Positions 45,959-54,656 of a stretch of 64,000 nucleotides of DNA are shown one piece after another. Below the pieces are notes generated by a model. The model had not been told where the DNA came from. It worked only from the letters and a program-made list of their open reading frames with translations, and did not search any database. Every line of letters starts with the position of its first letter. The stretch's first letter is position 1. The DNA is from JABCYV01 sp963729325 (GTDB taxonomy: Bacteria; Acidobacteriota; Terriglobia; Terriglobales; Acidobacteriaceae): the NCBI GenBank assembly GCA_963729325.1, contig CAVSNS010000009.1, positions 18,715 through 82,714 of the forward strand. The letters are read 5' to 3'. Both the position numbers and the translations under genes were made by a program.

Positions 45959-46531
45959 ATGAAGAAGAATCTGATGATTTCGGTGCTCATGACCATTGCG
46001 ACCACCTTTCTGCTCGGGATGGTCTACCCGCTGGTGGTGACCGGCCTGGCGCAGCTTTTATTCCCAGGGCAGGCGAATGGTCAGCTCATCACACGCAACG
46101 GTGTGGTGGTGGGATCGCGATTGATTGGGCAGGCTTTCTCTGGTCCAGGCTATTTTCACTCGCGGCCGTCAGCAGCAGGAGACGCTGGTTATGACGCCAC
46201 TGCCTCAGGTGGTTCGAACCTGGGACCTACCAACCAGAAGCTAATCGATCGCCTGCAGGCCGACGCCGCTCGCCTGGAGAAAGAGAATCCACATGCTCCG
46301 GTACCAATTGATCTGGCAACGACATCAGGTTCGGGGCTCGATCCTGACATTTCGCCGGCAGCCGCAGAGTTTCAGATTCCACGCGTCGCTCGGGAGCGCG
46401 GAATATCAGAAGACCGCTTGAGATATCTGGTTCGGCAGCGTCTGCGTGCTCGCCAATTGGGACTATTCGGAGAGCCACGCGTGAATGTACTGGAATTGAA
46501 CCTCAGCCTCGACGCTCAGGTCGCGCACTAA
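45959..46531 (+). CDS. kdpC: KdpC, K+-transporting ATPase subunit C
   Basis: 190 residues with one N-terminal membrane helix (MTIATTFLLGMVYPLVVTGL) and the family signatures IGQAFSGPGYFHSRPSA, YDATASGGSNLGPTNQKL and SGSGLDPDISPAAAEFQIPR. It ends normally with VLELNLSLDA. AGAGGG lies a few bases upstream of the ATG, next to the IS630 right end. The IS interrupts co-transcription with kdpB, so kdpC expression may depend on read-through or a promoter in the element. Confidence 0.95.
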   Translation: MKKNLMISVLMTIATTFLLGMVYPLVVTGLAQLLFPGQANGQLITRNGVVVGSRLIGQAFSGPGYFHSRPSAAGDAGYDATASGGSNLGPTNQKLIDRLQADAARLEKENPHAPVPIDLATTSGSGLDPDISPAAAEFQIPRVARERGISEDRLRYLVRQRLRARQLGLFGEPRVNVLELNLSLDAQVAH

Positions 46532-46611
46532 GGAAAGATGTAAGTGGTGCGCGCCAATGGGCCGGGACCAGACCGGATCCGGAGCGGTCGGCGCGATCCG
46601 GGCGGCAGCTA

Positions 46612-46797
46612 TCACTGCAGACGGTTCGACATCTTGGCGTCGAGGTAATCCAGTACGTCGTAAACGTTCATCACCTTCAGCAAAGCGACAACGTCATCCG
46701 TCGCGAACCCGCCTTTTTCGGCTAAACTCTCTAAATCCTCCAACGCCCATCGCACTGCCTGATCTTCTTCCTGTTCCTTTGTATCAGTTGTTGCCAA
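46612..46797 (-). CDS. small acidic helical protein, unknown
   Basis: 61 residues from a TTG start at 46797 with a strong GGGAGGAC ribosome site about ten bases upstream. The sequence is acidic and helical: DQAVRWALEDLESLAEKGGF and DDVVALLKVMNVYDVLDYLD. No domain is recognised. It is transcribed towards kdpC and has no partner. Confidence 0.6.
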   Translation of the reverse strand: MATTDTKEQEEDQAVRWALEDLESLAEKGGFATDDVVALLKVMNVYDVLDYLDAKMSNRLQ

Positions 46798-47314
46798 GGC
46801 TTTGTCCTCCCAGTGTGACGGTCACGAGCAGTGTCGCTCGCCTACCCATCAATAAATAATTGCCCAGGAGTAAGTGTGGAATGGCCCACTCGTGCGAGCA
46901 TCTGGCCCACTCGTGTAGTCCTGCTCAGGATGTAGAGCGTTTCCAAAACAATCTCTTTACACACTCTTGACATCCGAGCTCTATCCGCAGTTCCAATGCA
47001 TGAATCAAATACTTTAGTAAGCACGGAACAGTAGCAAGAGTAACGCAGAGCCCGTGGGAGCGAACCTGCTCCCATGGGAATGCGGCTAGCCGGTTGCGAG
47101 CCAGGAATGTGCGAGGGAAGCGAAACTGCGGTTGTTAGACTATGTCTCCGTTGGCACAATTAGATCGGGCGTTGGAAGACATTATTCGCGAACTTACTTT
47201 GCGGATTTCAGTCCCGCGCATGGGAAAATTCGATCAGGTGTGGGAAATCGCCAATCGGGTCTGCGACCGCTACGAGATCACGCAGCTTCACTAATCACAA
47301 TTAATGTAGCCCCG
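46798..47314. other. gene-free stretch of about 0.5 kb
   Basis: No supported gene. It contains a short direct repeat (TGGCCCACTCGTG at 46882-46894 and 46903-46915, spaced 21 bases) and a hairpin TGGGAGC/GCTCCCA at 47055-47074 with a 6-base loop. Their role is unclear. Confidence 0.45.
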
Positions 47315-48097
47315 CTAGTCCAACCTCACCAGGAAAATACTGCCTTGCGTGGTTTGCGCGGCGTGCGCAACTTCTTCGGCGCGCCGGCGATCGTCATTTT
47401 GCACTCGGATGCGCACCCACCAGTCTCCGACCGGACTGCTAAAACATAGAACCTTGGCGGTGTGATAACGGCGGGACAAGCCGTCCGCAACGGAGTTTGC
47501 AACATCCTGCTCGCCGAAAGCTCCAATCTGCACGGCCCAGCGGCCGCCCTGGGTGAGTGGGACGGGACTACGTAATACTTCCATGCGCACGGCCGCAATA
47601 CCCGGCTGCCAGACGTCCACTTTCTTCGCCGCCGCAAGCGAGAGATCAAGAATTCGTCCTTCGACAAATGGTCCGCGATCGGTGATACGGACGATCGCAG
47701 AATGCCCGGTCTTGACATTCGTCACCCGCACAATCGAGCCGAGAGGGAGCGTGCGGTGGGCGGCCGTCATGGCGTTCATGTTGTAGACTTCGCCATTCGA
47801 GCCATGACGATTGTGATACGGCGCGCCGTACCAACTGGCTAAACCGGTGTCGACAAGAATGGGTTTAGCATCGGCGGGAATCGAGAGAGCGTCTCGTTCC
47901 TTCTCTCCTCTTTCCGCCGCGGATCCCACTTTGCCAGGAAGAGGTTGGGATGACGCAGAGGTGCCTGGGACTGGCGCTGACTCAATCGCTGGCGGAGGTG
48001 GCACCTTCGCACCGGTCTGCTTGTGCCCGCTGCAATCAGCCAACAACAGAACAAAAAGCAGAACGAAGACCGCATGAACAGCAGATCGCAGTTTCAC
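47315..48097 (-). CDS. rlpA: RlpA-family septal ring lytic transglycosylase
   Basis: 260 residues from a GTG. It carries a lipoprotein signal (FVLLFVLLLADC, lipobox Cys about 22), a proline-rich linker, the double-psi beta-barrel (GLASWYGAPYHNRHGSNGE, MTAAHRTLPLGSIVRVTN, VRITDRGPFVEGRILDLSLA) and a C-terminal SPOR domain (GRWAVQIGAFGEQDVANSVA, WWVRIRVQND). RlpA trims peptidoglycan strands lacking stem peptides at the septum. The start overlaps the stop of the upstream gene (GTGA), giving translational coupling. Confidence 0.9.
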   Translation of the reverse strand: MKLRSAVHAVFVLLFVLLLADCSGHKQTGAKVPPPPAIESAPVPGTSASSQPLPGKVGSAAERGEKERDALSIPADAKPILVDTGLASWYGAPYHNRHGSNGEVYNMNAMTAAHRTLPLGSIVRVTNVKTGHSAIVRITDRGPFVEGRILDLSLAAAKKVDVWQPGIAAVRMEVLRSPVPLTQGGRWAVQIGAFGEQDVANSVADGLSRRYHTAKVLCFSSPVGDWWVRIRVQNDDRRRAEEVAHAAQTTQGSIFLVRLD

Positions 48098-48453
48098 TTG
48101 GGACGTTGGGTCTCTTCCATGTAGTCGGCCAATCGTACAAGCTTTTCAGCCGCAACTCGTAGTGCTTTGCTGGAGTGCTGACGGACAGCGGGGACCACCT
48201 CGTTGTTGAGGTAGGCGATAAGTTCCGCACTTTCCTTTTCTAAGCGCTCGGCAGCTTCCGCCACGGATCTGTTCACATGCGCCGACGCACGATCAAAGTT
48301 GCTCACTTGTCCCTCGAATTCTTGAACGCGGCGAACCCTCGATAGTGGATGCTGAGCCCCGACATTATTTCCTGCCCCAGCGGCTGTGGTCAACCCAGGG
48401 GCATCGCCTATTACACCCCTTCCCTGGAGTCGTGAGTCTCGGTCGTCAAGCAC
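48094..48453 (-). CDS. small coiled-coil protein coupled to rlpA
   Basis: 119 residues from the first ATG at 48453, but the first 40 look poorly conserved; a GTG at the VRRVQEFEGQ segment could be the true start. The core is one long amphipathic helix: FDRASAHVNRSVAEAAERL, ESAELIAYLNNEVVPAVRQ, LRVAAEKLVRLADYMEE. I recognise it as a small family found in Acidobacteria without known function. The four-base overlap with rlpA suggests a cell-wall or division link. Confidence 0.65.
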   Translation of the reverse strand: MLDDRDSRLQGRGVIGDAPGLTTAAGAGNNVGAQHPLSRVRRVQEFEGQVSNFDRASAHVNRSVAEAAERLEKESAELIAYLNNEVVPAVRQHSSKALRVAAEKLVRLADYMEETQRPK

Positions 48454-48539
48454 AGCAAATTCGCTGCAAATTCAAGCTCCGCAAGGGTTGACGATTGAAG
48501 ACTTCCTGCCGAATAGCAATTACGAGTTAGAATCGCGTC

Positions 48540-49001
48540 ATGCGAAATGGCCTGGTGGTTTCGGTCTTGTTGTGCTTGGTCATGGAACTTCAAGGCTGCT
48601 CGGTATGGCGCGAGCACGCCGTCAACAACTGGTCGGACGTAACTGGCGGTGAGAGCTTGGAACGCAACTTCTGGAAAGAGGTAAAAGCCAAGAACTGGAA
48701 TGAACTTAGCCGCCACCTGGCAGGAAACTACATTTCGGTGACCCCGGAGGAGGGCCGAATGGACCGCGCGGCCACGGTCGAACATTTAAAGCAGTTGCGG
48801 TTGGACGACTACTCCCTCGGGGACTTTCAGATCGAGTTGAATGGCCAAACGTTAGTAGTGACTTATACGATTGCGCTGCGTGGGAGTTACGCTGAACAAC
48901 CTTTACCTTCGGTACCGGTGCGCATGATGACGGTGTGGCAGCAGCAGAACGGGGGCTGGATGGCTCTCGCGCATTCGGTGATGGGACCAGTGGCGAAATA
49001 G
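48540..49001 (+). CDS. lipoprotein with nuclear-transport-factor-2-like fold
   Basis: 153 residues, lipobox in LVMELQGC (Cys about 20). The mature domain resembles SnoaL/DUF4440 proteins: LERNFWKEVKAKNWNELSRH, YISVTPEEGRMDRAATVEHL, TLVVTYTIALRGSY and MTVWQQQNGGWMALAHSV. Such domains bind small ligands or act as accessory parts of enzymes. The stop touches the mutY start, so the genes are probably co-transcribed, with no obvious functional link. Confidence 0.7.
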   Translation: MRNGLVVSVLLCLVMELQGCSVWREHAVNNWSDVTGGESLERNFWKEVKAKNWNELSRHLAGNYISVTPEEGRMDRAATVEHLKQLRLDDYSLGDFQIELNGQTLVVTYTIALRGSYAEQPLPSVPVRMMTVWQQQNGGWMALAHSVMGPVAK

Positions 49002-49976
49002 TTGACGGCTCTTGTCGACAATCCGACCGAGAAATATCATTTTCGCCGACGCTTGCTGAGTTGGTATTACCACAGCCGGCGTGATTTGCCCTGGCGGAAG
49101 GATCGCAATCCGTACCGCATCTGGCTGTCGGAAATCATGTTGCAGCAGACGCGTGTCGGCGCAGTGCTGGAGCACTATCGAACATTTCTGCGACGATTTC
49201 CGACAGTGCAGAAATTGGCGGCAGCTCGAGAGTCTTCAATATTGGCGGCATGGAGCGGCCTGGGATACTACCGGCGCGCCCGGATGATACATGCTGCCGC
49301 AAAAGTAATCGTCAAAGAGCAGGCTGGAAGATTTCCGGCTAGCGCAGAACAGCTGTCGGCGCTTCCGGGGATCGGCCGCTACACAGCAGCGGCCATTGCC
49401 AGCATCGCATTCGACGAGCCGACGGCCGCCGTGGATGGAAACGTAAAACGTGTTCTCCGTCGGCTGGTGGCTGACAATCTTAGCGATGAACTCTTGTGGG
49501 AAACCGCACAGGAATTGCTTACCCAGCCGAGGCCGGGCGACTTCAACCAGGCCATGATGGAGCTCGGCGCAACCATTTGCCTGCCGCGCCAGCCGCGATG
49601 CTCGGTGTGTCCTGTGTACGAACAGTGCGACTCGCGCGGAAGTCTGCCGAAGCCCAAGACGTTGGGTCGGCAGAACAAACGCATGATTCACTACGCGCTC
49701 GATTGCCACAATGGTTCGGTCTTCCTGGTCAGGCGGCCTAAGGATGCATCACTGATGCCAGGCATGTGGGAACTTCCGGAGATCCCGGGAGCAAACGGCG
49801 TGTCCCCCTGGCTTACCTTGCGGCATTCGATCACTGTAACTGATTACCAGGTTGCTGTAAGTCAGGTCCCAGCGTCTGACCAGTCTGACGGGAAATGGAT
49901 ATCCAAGGGACGCCTTGCCCGCCTGCCCCTGACCGGATTAGCCAGGAAAATCCTGCGAGCTGCGAAACTCATCTAA
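49002..49976 (+). CDS. mutY: A/G-specific adenine DNA glycosylase
   Basis: 324 residues from a TTG directly after the previous stop. It has the HhH-GPD core: SEIMLQQTRVGAVLEHY with the catalytic Glu, LSALPGIGRYTAAAIASIAF (helix-hairpin-helix), and AAVDGNVKRVLRRL with the catalytic Asp. The 4Fe-4S cluster cysteines are in CLPRQPRCSVCPVYEQC (C-x6-C-x2-C-x5-C). The C-terminal MutT-like domain is present but short. It removes adenine mispaired with 8-oxoguanine. Confidence 0.93.
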   Translation: MTALVDNPTEKYHFRRRLLSWYYHSRRDLPWRKDRNPYRIWLSEIMLQQTRVGAVLEHYRTFLRRFPTVQKLAAARESSILAAWSGLGYYRRARMIHAAAKVIVKEQAGRFPASAEQLSALPGIGRYTAAAIASIAFDEPTAAVDGNVKRVLRRLVADNLSDELLWETAQELLTQPRPGDFNQAMMELGATICLPRQPRCSVCPVYEQCDSRGSLPKPKTLGRQNKRMIHYALDCHNGSVFLVRRPKDASLMPGMWELPEIPGANGVSPWLTLRHSITVTDYQVAVSQVPASDQSDGKWISKGRLARLPLTGLARKILRAAKLI

Positions 49977-50017
49977 CTGTTATGAAATGGCTTCACAGTA
50001 TCTTCGGAGGACGAAAG

Positions 50018-50515
50018 ATGGCGGCTCTCACTAAGGGAACTTCGGCTCCTGATTTCACGCTACCCACAATGGACGGAAAGCAGTTCTCATTACGCGACGC
50101 CCTGGCGCGAGGGCCGGTGATAACGGCGTTTTTCAAAGTATCATGCCCGGTTTGCCAATATGCCTTCCCGTTTCTGGAGCGGATCTACAAAGCGCATGGG
50201 AACCAGCAGGTAACGATGGTAGGCATCTCGCAGAATGACAAGCCACATACGGCGGAATTCATAAAAGAATATGGCTTGACCTTTCCGGTGCTGCTCGACG
50301 ACACCAATACCTACCCAGTATCGAATGCGTATGGCCTGACCAACGTGCCTACGATTTTCTGGATTGCCTCTGATGGTGAAATCGAGATCTCCAGTGTGGG
50401 CTGGATGCGGAAAGAAATCGAAGAGTTCAACCAGCGGGCGGGCGAAGCGCAAGGCGGCTTGCCAAAGCCTGTATTCCTTCCCGATGAATCGGTGGCCGAT
50501 TTCCGCGCTGGTTGA
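50018..50515 (+). CDS. TlpA/AhpC-type thiol-redox protein
   Basis: The ATG at 50018 has GGAGG five bases upstream and is preferred to the one at 49982, giving 165 residues. It has the peroxiredoxin/TlpA fold: GTSAPDFTLPTMDGKQFSL, then FFKVSCPVCQYAFPFLERI with a thioredoxin-like C-x2-C, then VGISQNDKPHTAEFIKEYGL and GLTNVPTIFWIASDGEI with the cis-Pro loop. No signal peptide is seen from this start. It may reduce protein disulfides or peroxides. It starts 41 bases after mutY. Confidence 0.85.
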   Translation: MAALTKGTSAPDFTLPTMDGKQFSLRDALARGPVITAFFKVSCPVCQYAFPFLERIYKAHGNQQVTMVGISQNDKPHTAEFIKEYGLTFPVLLDDTNTYPVSNAYGLTNVPTIFWIASDGEIEISSVGWMRKEIEEFNQRAGEAQGGLPKPVFLPDESVADFRAG

Positions 50516-50661
50516 AGCTCGAAAAACTAGTCCGCGGTCGCGGACTTAGAAAAAACGGACGCCGAACCTGAGACGTTGGAATGAGATCTCGGACTTCGGG
50601 AGAACATCATGCGGAACTGCAGGTCCCTCGCCGCGCTAAGCGGGACCGTTTGGAGTCGGCT

Positions 50662-51150
50662 TCAGATTTCTTTCGACGCGGAAGCGTAGCGACGCAGAAG
50701 TGTAATGGAAACTACCAGCACAAGAACCAGAAGGCCCAGCAAACCAAGCTCAATCATCGAAGAGTGAAAAATTCCGCGTGCTCCTTCGCTCGCCCATGCC
50801 CCATCTTTAGTGAGAGTGGCTGCTTCCAGGGTAATCACCAGAATTCGCCGAATTGAAGCAATCACGCCGACGATGAGAAAGGGCTCCGTAACCAGAACAT
50901 GCGAGCGAATGGAGATACGTACCGTGTGCAGAATCTCCACTAGCATCAGCACAATGAGGAGTTCGTTCAACACCCTCAGAGTCTGGGCTGAAACCGTCCA
51001 ATGCCTAAGATCGGTCCACAATATTTGACTCGCGGTTGCGATGGTTACAAAGGCGGTCACAGCCAGCAACACCGCGAGAATCGAGTAGATAACAACTTCG
51101 GTTTTATCCAGATAGTAGTCGAAGTGATGGCGTAATTTGTCTTCGACCAT
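50662..51150 (-). CDS. psiE: PsiE-family phosphate-starvation-inducible membrane protein
   Basis: 162 residues with four membrane helices. Recognisable parts are YYLDKTEVVIYSILAVLLA, LNELLIVLMLVEILHTVRI and EPFLIVGVIASIRRILVITL, the core of PsiE. The molecular function of the family is not known. It stands alone, opposite to both neighbours. Confidence 0.82.
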   Translation of the reverse strand: MVEDKLRHHFDYYLDKTEVVIYSILAVLLAVTAFVTIATASQILWTDLRHWTVSAQTLRVLNELLIVLMLVEILHTVRISIRSHVLVTEPFLIVGVIASIRRILVITLEAATLTKDGAWASEGARGIFHSSMIELGLLGLLVLVLVVSITLLRRYASASKEI

Positions 51151-51350
51151 GTCGGACTCCAGAAGCGACCAGCGGATGGAAATGCGTTGTCAATTCTGCA
51201 TAATACGCCCAATTCACAGGACTGCAGCAGGGACAATGGACTCACTACGCGGATTCCCGAGGTCGTTGAAACGCCTTGACAGTCTCTCACCGAGCACAAA
51301 CAATAGACGGTTCTCATTTCACTTTTGCTTTTCTTTAGGAGCGCTTCTGC

Positions 51351-53042
51351 ATGAGAAAGAGCCTGGTGGCATTGTTTGTGGTTCTTGTGGTTATCGGCAC
51401 ATGGGGGCAGGATTCACCGAAGAAAACGCGGCCAGGCGCAATTTCGGCGCGGCTTCCCGGTCCGGCCATTGCCGCCCTGCAAAAGATTGATCCCGAACGC
51501 ATTCGGGCGCACGTGCGCTTCCTGTCGCATGATCTTCTCGAGGGTCGCGGGACCGGGCAACGTGGAGGCGATATCGCAGCGGAATATATCGGAACGCAGT
51601 TCGCGCTTGACGGCCTGAAACCCGCCGGAGACAACGGCACTTACATGCAGAAGGTACCTTTGGTGGGAGTTACAACATCGCCAGACACCAATCTTTCACT
51701 GGTTTTACCGCGCAATCGCGCGATGATTCTTGTGCCCCGGGATGAATATGTGGCCTATGACGAAACCCAGCAGGCACAATCAGAGGTAGATGCCGATATC
51801 GTGTACGTGGGCTATGGCATCGAGGCCCCGGAATATAACTGGGATGACTACAAAGGTGTCGACGTCAAAGGAAAGGTGCTGCTGATGCTAGTGAATGAGC
51901 CCCCTTCCGACGATCCCAAATTTTTCAAGGGCAGGGCCCTGACTTACTATGGGCGCTGGACTTATAAGTTCGAAGAAGCTGCGCGCAAGGGCGCTGTAGG
52001 CGCGATGCTCATTCACAAAACCGAAATGGCAAGCTATCCCTGGGAGGTAGTCCGGAACTCGAATTCAGGCGAGAAGGCATACCTGAAGCTCGACGGTGCG
52101 CCTAAGTTGAAAGTAGCGTCTTGGGTGCATCTCGACGTCGCAACAAAGTTGGCTGCCGCAGAGGGACTCGATCTGGACAAGATGATGTCCGACGCGCGTT
52201 CGCGCGACTTTCATCCGGTTCCGCTCCGTACCAAGTTGTTAGCGCGTATGGTGAGCAAGATTCGACCCTTCGAATCGAACAATGTAATTGCCATGTTGCC
52301 GGGCTCGGACGCGCGATTGAAGAGCGAGGCGGTCATTTATACAGCACACTACGATCACCTGGGCATTCGCCCGGATATGCCTGGAGACAACATCTACAAC
52401 GGTGCGAACGACAACGCCACGGGTTGCGGCATCGTACTGGAGCTAGCACGTACCTATGCGCTTTCCGCCCAGCGGCCGAAGCGATCTATTCTTTTCGCTT
52501 CCGTCACAGCGGAGGAGCAGGGACTCCTCGGCTCAGAATATCTGGGCAAGCGTCCTCCTGTGCCCGCAGGAAAGATTGCTTTGGATCTGAACTACGACGA
52601 TGTGCCGCCTCTGGGCGCTCCAGAAGAAGTGGAAGTATCGGGCTCAGAGCGGACCACGTTTTACCCAATGGTGGAGGCACTCGCGAAAGACTTCCGACTG
52701 GCGATCCGTCCCGATGCCCGCCCCGAAGCCGGACACTTCTATCGCTCCGATCACTTCAGCCTCGCCCGTGTTGGCATTCCGGCCTTCTCTATCAATGAAG
52801 GGGTAAAGTACAAGGGACACGATGCCGCCTGGGGCATCCAGCAGGCGGATGAGTTCACGACAAAACATTACCATCAGCCGAGTGACGAATATCATCCCGA
52901 CATGGACTTTACGGGTGATGCTGCGATGGCGCGGTTTGGTTTTGCGCTAGGGTGGGAAGCGGCGAATCTACCGAGAGTAGTGGGTTGGCAAAAAGGCGAT
53001 GAGTTCGAAGCGGCGAGAGTGAAAAGTATGGTGGGAAACTAA
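51351..53042 (+). CDS. M28-family zinc metallopeptidase with PA domain
   Basis: 563 residues with a signal peptide (MRKSLVALFVVLVVIGTWG). It has a PA-type insertion (YVGYGIEAPEYNWDDYKGV, KGKVLLMLVNEPPSD) and then the M28 catalytic core: VIYTAHYDHLGIR, NGANDNATGCGIVLELA, FASVTAEEQGLLGSEYL and HFYRSDHFSLARVGIPAFS, holding the two-zinc ligands and the catalytic Glu. It would act as an exported aminopeptidase or carboxypeptidase on peptides. AGGAGCGC precedes the ATG. It stands alone. Confidence 0.93.
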   Translation: MRKSLVALFVVLVVIGTWGQDSPKKTRPGAISARLPGPAIAALQKIDPERIRAHVRFLSHDLLEGRGTGQRGGDIAAEYIGTQFALDGLKPAGDNGTYMQKVPLVGVTTSPDTNLSLVLPRNRAMILVPRDEYVAYDETQQAQSEVDADIVYVGYGIEAPEYNWDDYKGVDVKGKVLLMLVNEPPSDDPKFFKGRALTYYGRWTYKFEEAARKGAVGAMLIHKTEMASYPWEVVRNSNSGEKAYLKLDGAPKLKVASWVHLDVATKLAAAEGLDLDKMMSDARSRDFHPVPLRTKLLARMVSKIRPFESNNVIAMLPGSDARLKSEAVIYTAHYDHLGIRPDMPGDNIYNGANDNATGCGIVLELARTYALSAQRPKRSILFASVTAEEQGLLGSEYLGKRPPVPAGKIALDLNYDDVPPLGAPEEVEVSGSERTTFYPMVEALAKDFRLAIRPDARPEAGHFYRSDHFSLARVGIPAFSINEGVKYKGHDAAWGIQQADEFTTKHYHQPSDEYHPDMDFTGDAAMARFGFALGWEAANLPRVVGWQKGDEFEAARVKSMVGN

Positions 53043-53091
53043 GGGCCTGTCATCTGATCTCTTAATCAAATTGTCAAATGGAAAGTGACGC

Positions 53092-53775
53092 TTAGCTTTC
53101 CATTATCTTCAGATTTGGATTGACGACCAGTGTGGGTTCAGTCACTCTTTGTACGTCATCCGTGCTCAATCCGGGTGCAATCTCCTCCAATACCAGGCCA
53201 GCGGGCGTCACTTGAATAACGGCCATCTCCGTCACAATGGTGTTCACTACTTTCACGCCGGTTAGGGGCAGAGTGCATTTCTTCAGAATTTTTGGGTGAA
53301 GGTCTTTAGTTGTGTGCTCCATAGCCACGATGACCCGTCGCGCTCCCGCCACCAGATCCATGGCGCCACCCATGCCTTTGACCATTTTGCCCGGAATCAT
53401 CCAGTTTGCGAGATTGCCTTCTTCATCAACTTCCATCGCGCCAAGCACGCTCAAGTCAATGTGGCCACCCCGGATCATGGCAAAAGAATCGGCACTGGAA
53501 AAATACGCCGTGCCCGCCATCTCGCTGACTGTCTCTTTGCCGGCGTTGATCAGATCAGCGTCTTCCTGACCCTCAATCGGGTAGGGGCCGATACCTAGCA
53601 TGCCATTCTCGCTCTGCAGGATTACGTCCATGCCGGGCGGCACATGGTTGGCGACAAGCGTGGGCATGCCGATGCCCAGGTTCACATAGAAGCCATCGCG
53701 CAGTTCCCGCGCGATCCGTTTGACGATACGGTCGCGCTTGTCGATGTCTTTCAGCGATTTGGAGGTAGTGGACAT
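53092..53775 (-). CDS. scoB: 3-oxoacid CoA-transferase subunit B
   Basis: 227 residues. The catalytic Glu is in LQSENGMLGIGPYP, with YVNLGIGMPTLVANHVPPG at the front and FAMIRGGHIDLSVLGAMEVD and GMGGAMDLVAGARRVIVAM further on, all typical of the beta subunit. With subunit A it transfers CoA between succinyl-CoA (or acetyl-CoA) and a 3-oxoacid such as acetoacetate. The end overlaps a hairpin (ATGGAAAG/CTTTCCAT, 53078-53103) shared with the opposite gene end. Confidence 0.93.
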   Translation of the reverse strand: MSTTSKSLKDIDKRDRIVKRIARELRDGFYVNLGIGMPTLVANHVPPGMDVILQSENGMLGIGPYPIEGQEDADLINAGKETVSEMAGTAYFSSADSFAMIRGGHIDLSVLGAMEVDEEGNLANWMIPGKMVKGMGGAMDLVAGARRVIVAMEHTTKDLHPKILKKCTLPLTGVKVVNTIVTEMAVIQVTPAGLVLEEIAPGLSTDDVQRVTEPTLVVNPNLKIMES

Positions 53776-53836
53776 AAGTCTCGGGTCTCGGGTCTCAGGT
53801 GTTCGGGGATTTTCCGAGCGCCGACTTTGCGTCGCT

Positions 53837-54535
53837 CTAACTGGGCCTTCTCACTGTCCTTCTCTCGATTCGCTTCTCGAACAGTTCTCCCTGAAAAATG
53901 CGTTTCACGTAAACGCTGGGAGTATGAATCAGGTCAGGTTGGAGTTCGCCGACCGCGACCAGGTCCTCGACCTCCGCAATCGTTACCTTCGCCGCTGTCG
54001 CCATCATCGGATTAAAATTTCGGGCGGTCTTGCGATACACCAGATTGCCCCACTTATCACCCTTCCAGGCTTTGACAAACGCGAAGTCGGCCTTTAGTGC
54101 GTGTTCCATCACATACATACGTGCGTCGAACTCACGCGCCTCTTTGTTTTCACTAACCATCGTACCAACCCCTGTGGGAGTGAAAAAAGCGGGAATGCCA
54201 GCACCACCGGCGCGGATACGTTCAGAGAAAGTACCTTGAGGCACGAGATCGAGTTCAACTTTGCCTTGCAGGACCATCTGCTCCAGCAATTTGTTTTCGC
54301 CCACGTAAGTCCCGATGTGCTTGCGGATTTGTCCCGCCGCGAGTAGCAACCCCATACCAAAACCGTCGACACCAACGTTGTTGCTGATGGTTGTCAGGCT
54401 TTTCACGCCCTTGCGGACTAAGGCACGGATCAGGTTTTCCGGGATACCGCACAGCCCAAAGCCGCCCACCATGATGGTTGCGCCGTCAAAGACATCGCGA
54501 ATCGCTTCGTCGGCGCTAGCTACGACTTTGTTCAT
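53837..54535 (-). CDS. scoA: 3-oxoacid CoA-transferase subunit A
   Basis: 232 residues, starting MNKVVASADEAIRDVFDG with the CoA-binding MVGGFGLCGIPENLIRAL, then LTTISNNVGVDGFGMGLLL and GGAGIPAFFTPTGVGTMV. It is upstream of subunit B with a 61-base gap. The last residues (RRTVRRPS) are basic and could be a slightly extended tail. Confidence 0.93.
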   Translation of the reverse strand: MNKVVASADEAIRDVFDGATIMVGGFGLCGIPENLIRALVRKGVKSLTTISNNVGVDGFGMGLLLAAGQIRKHIGTYVGENKLLEQMVLQGKVELDLVPQGTFSERIRAGGAGIPAFFTPTGVGTMVSENKEAREFDARMYVMEHALKADFAFVKAWKGDKWGNLVYRKTARNFNPMMATAAKVTIAEVEDLVAVGELQPDLIHTPSVYVKRIFQGELFEKRIERRTVRRPS

Positions 54536-54555
54536 GAGATTGCGATTCTAGAATA

Positions 54556-54656
54556 ACTCACCACAGAGACACGGGGTCACGGAGAAAGCGCCGATAATTC
54601 CCGCAGGCAATTTTCAACTTTTTGTCTTCTCTGTGTCTCTGTGCCTCGGTGGTGAG
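54556..54656. repeat. long imperfect inverted repeat (CACAGAG-type intergenic unit)
   Basis: The arms CTCACCACAGAGACACGGGG (from 54557) and CTGTGCCTCGGTGGTGAG (to 54656) pair at 24 of 30 positions around a gap of about 40 bases. This composition (CACAGAGACAC) is widespread as an intergenic unit in many soil bacteria, from memory. The right arm overlaps the end of tyrA. Confidence 0.6.

Noticed and set aside
47055..47074. TGGGAGC/GCTCCCA hairpin as terminator
   Set aside because: No T tract on either strand and not located directly after a gene.
53078..53103. ATGGAAAG/CTTTCCAT hairpin as shared terminator between M28 peptidase and scoB
   Set aside because: It overlaps the scoB coding end and has no T run. 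It may be chance pairing of the coding sequence.
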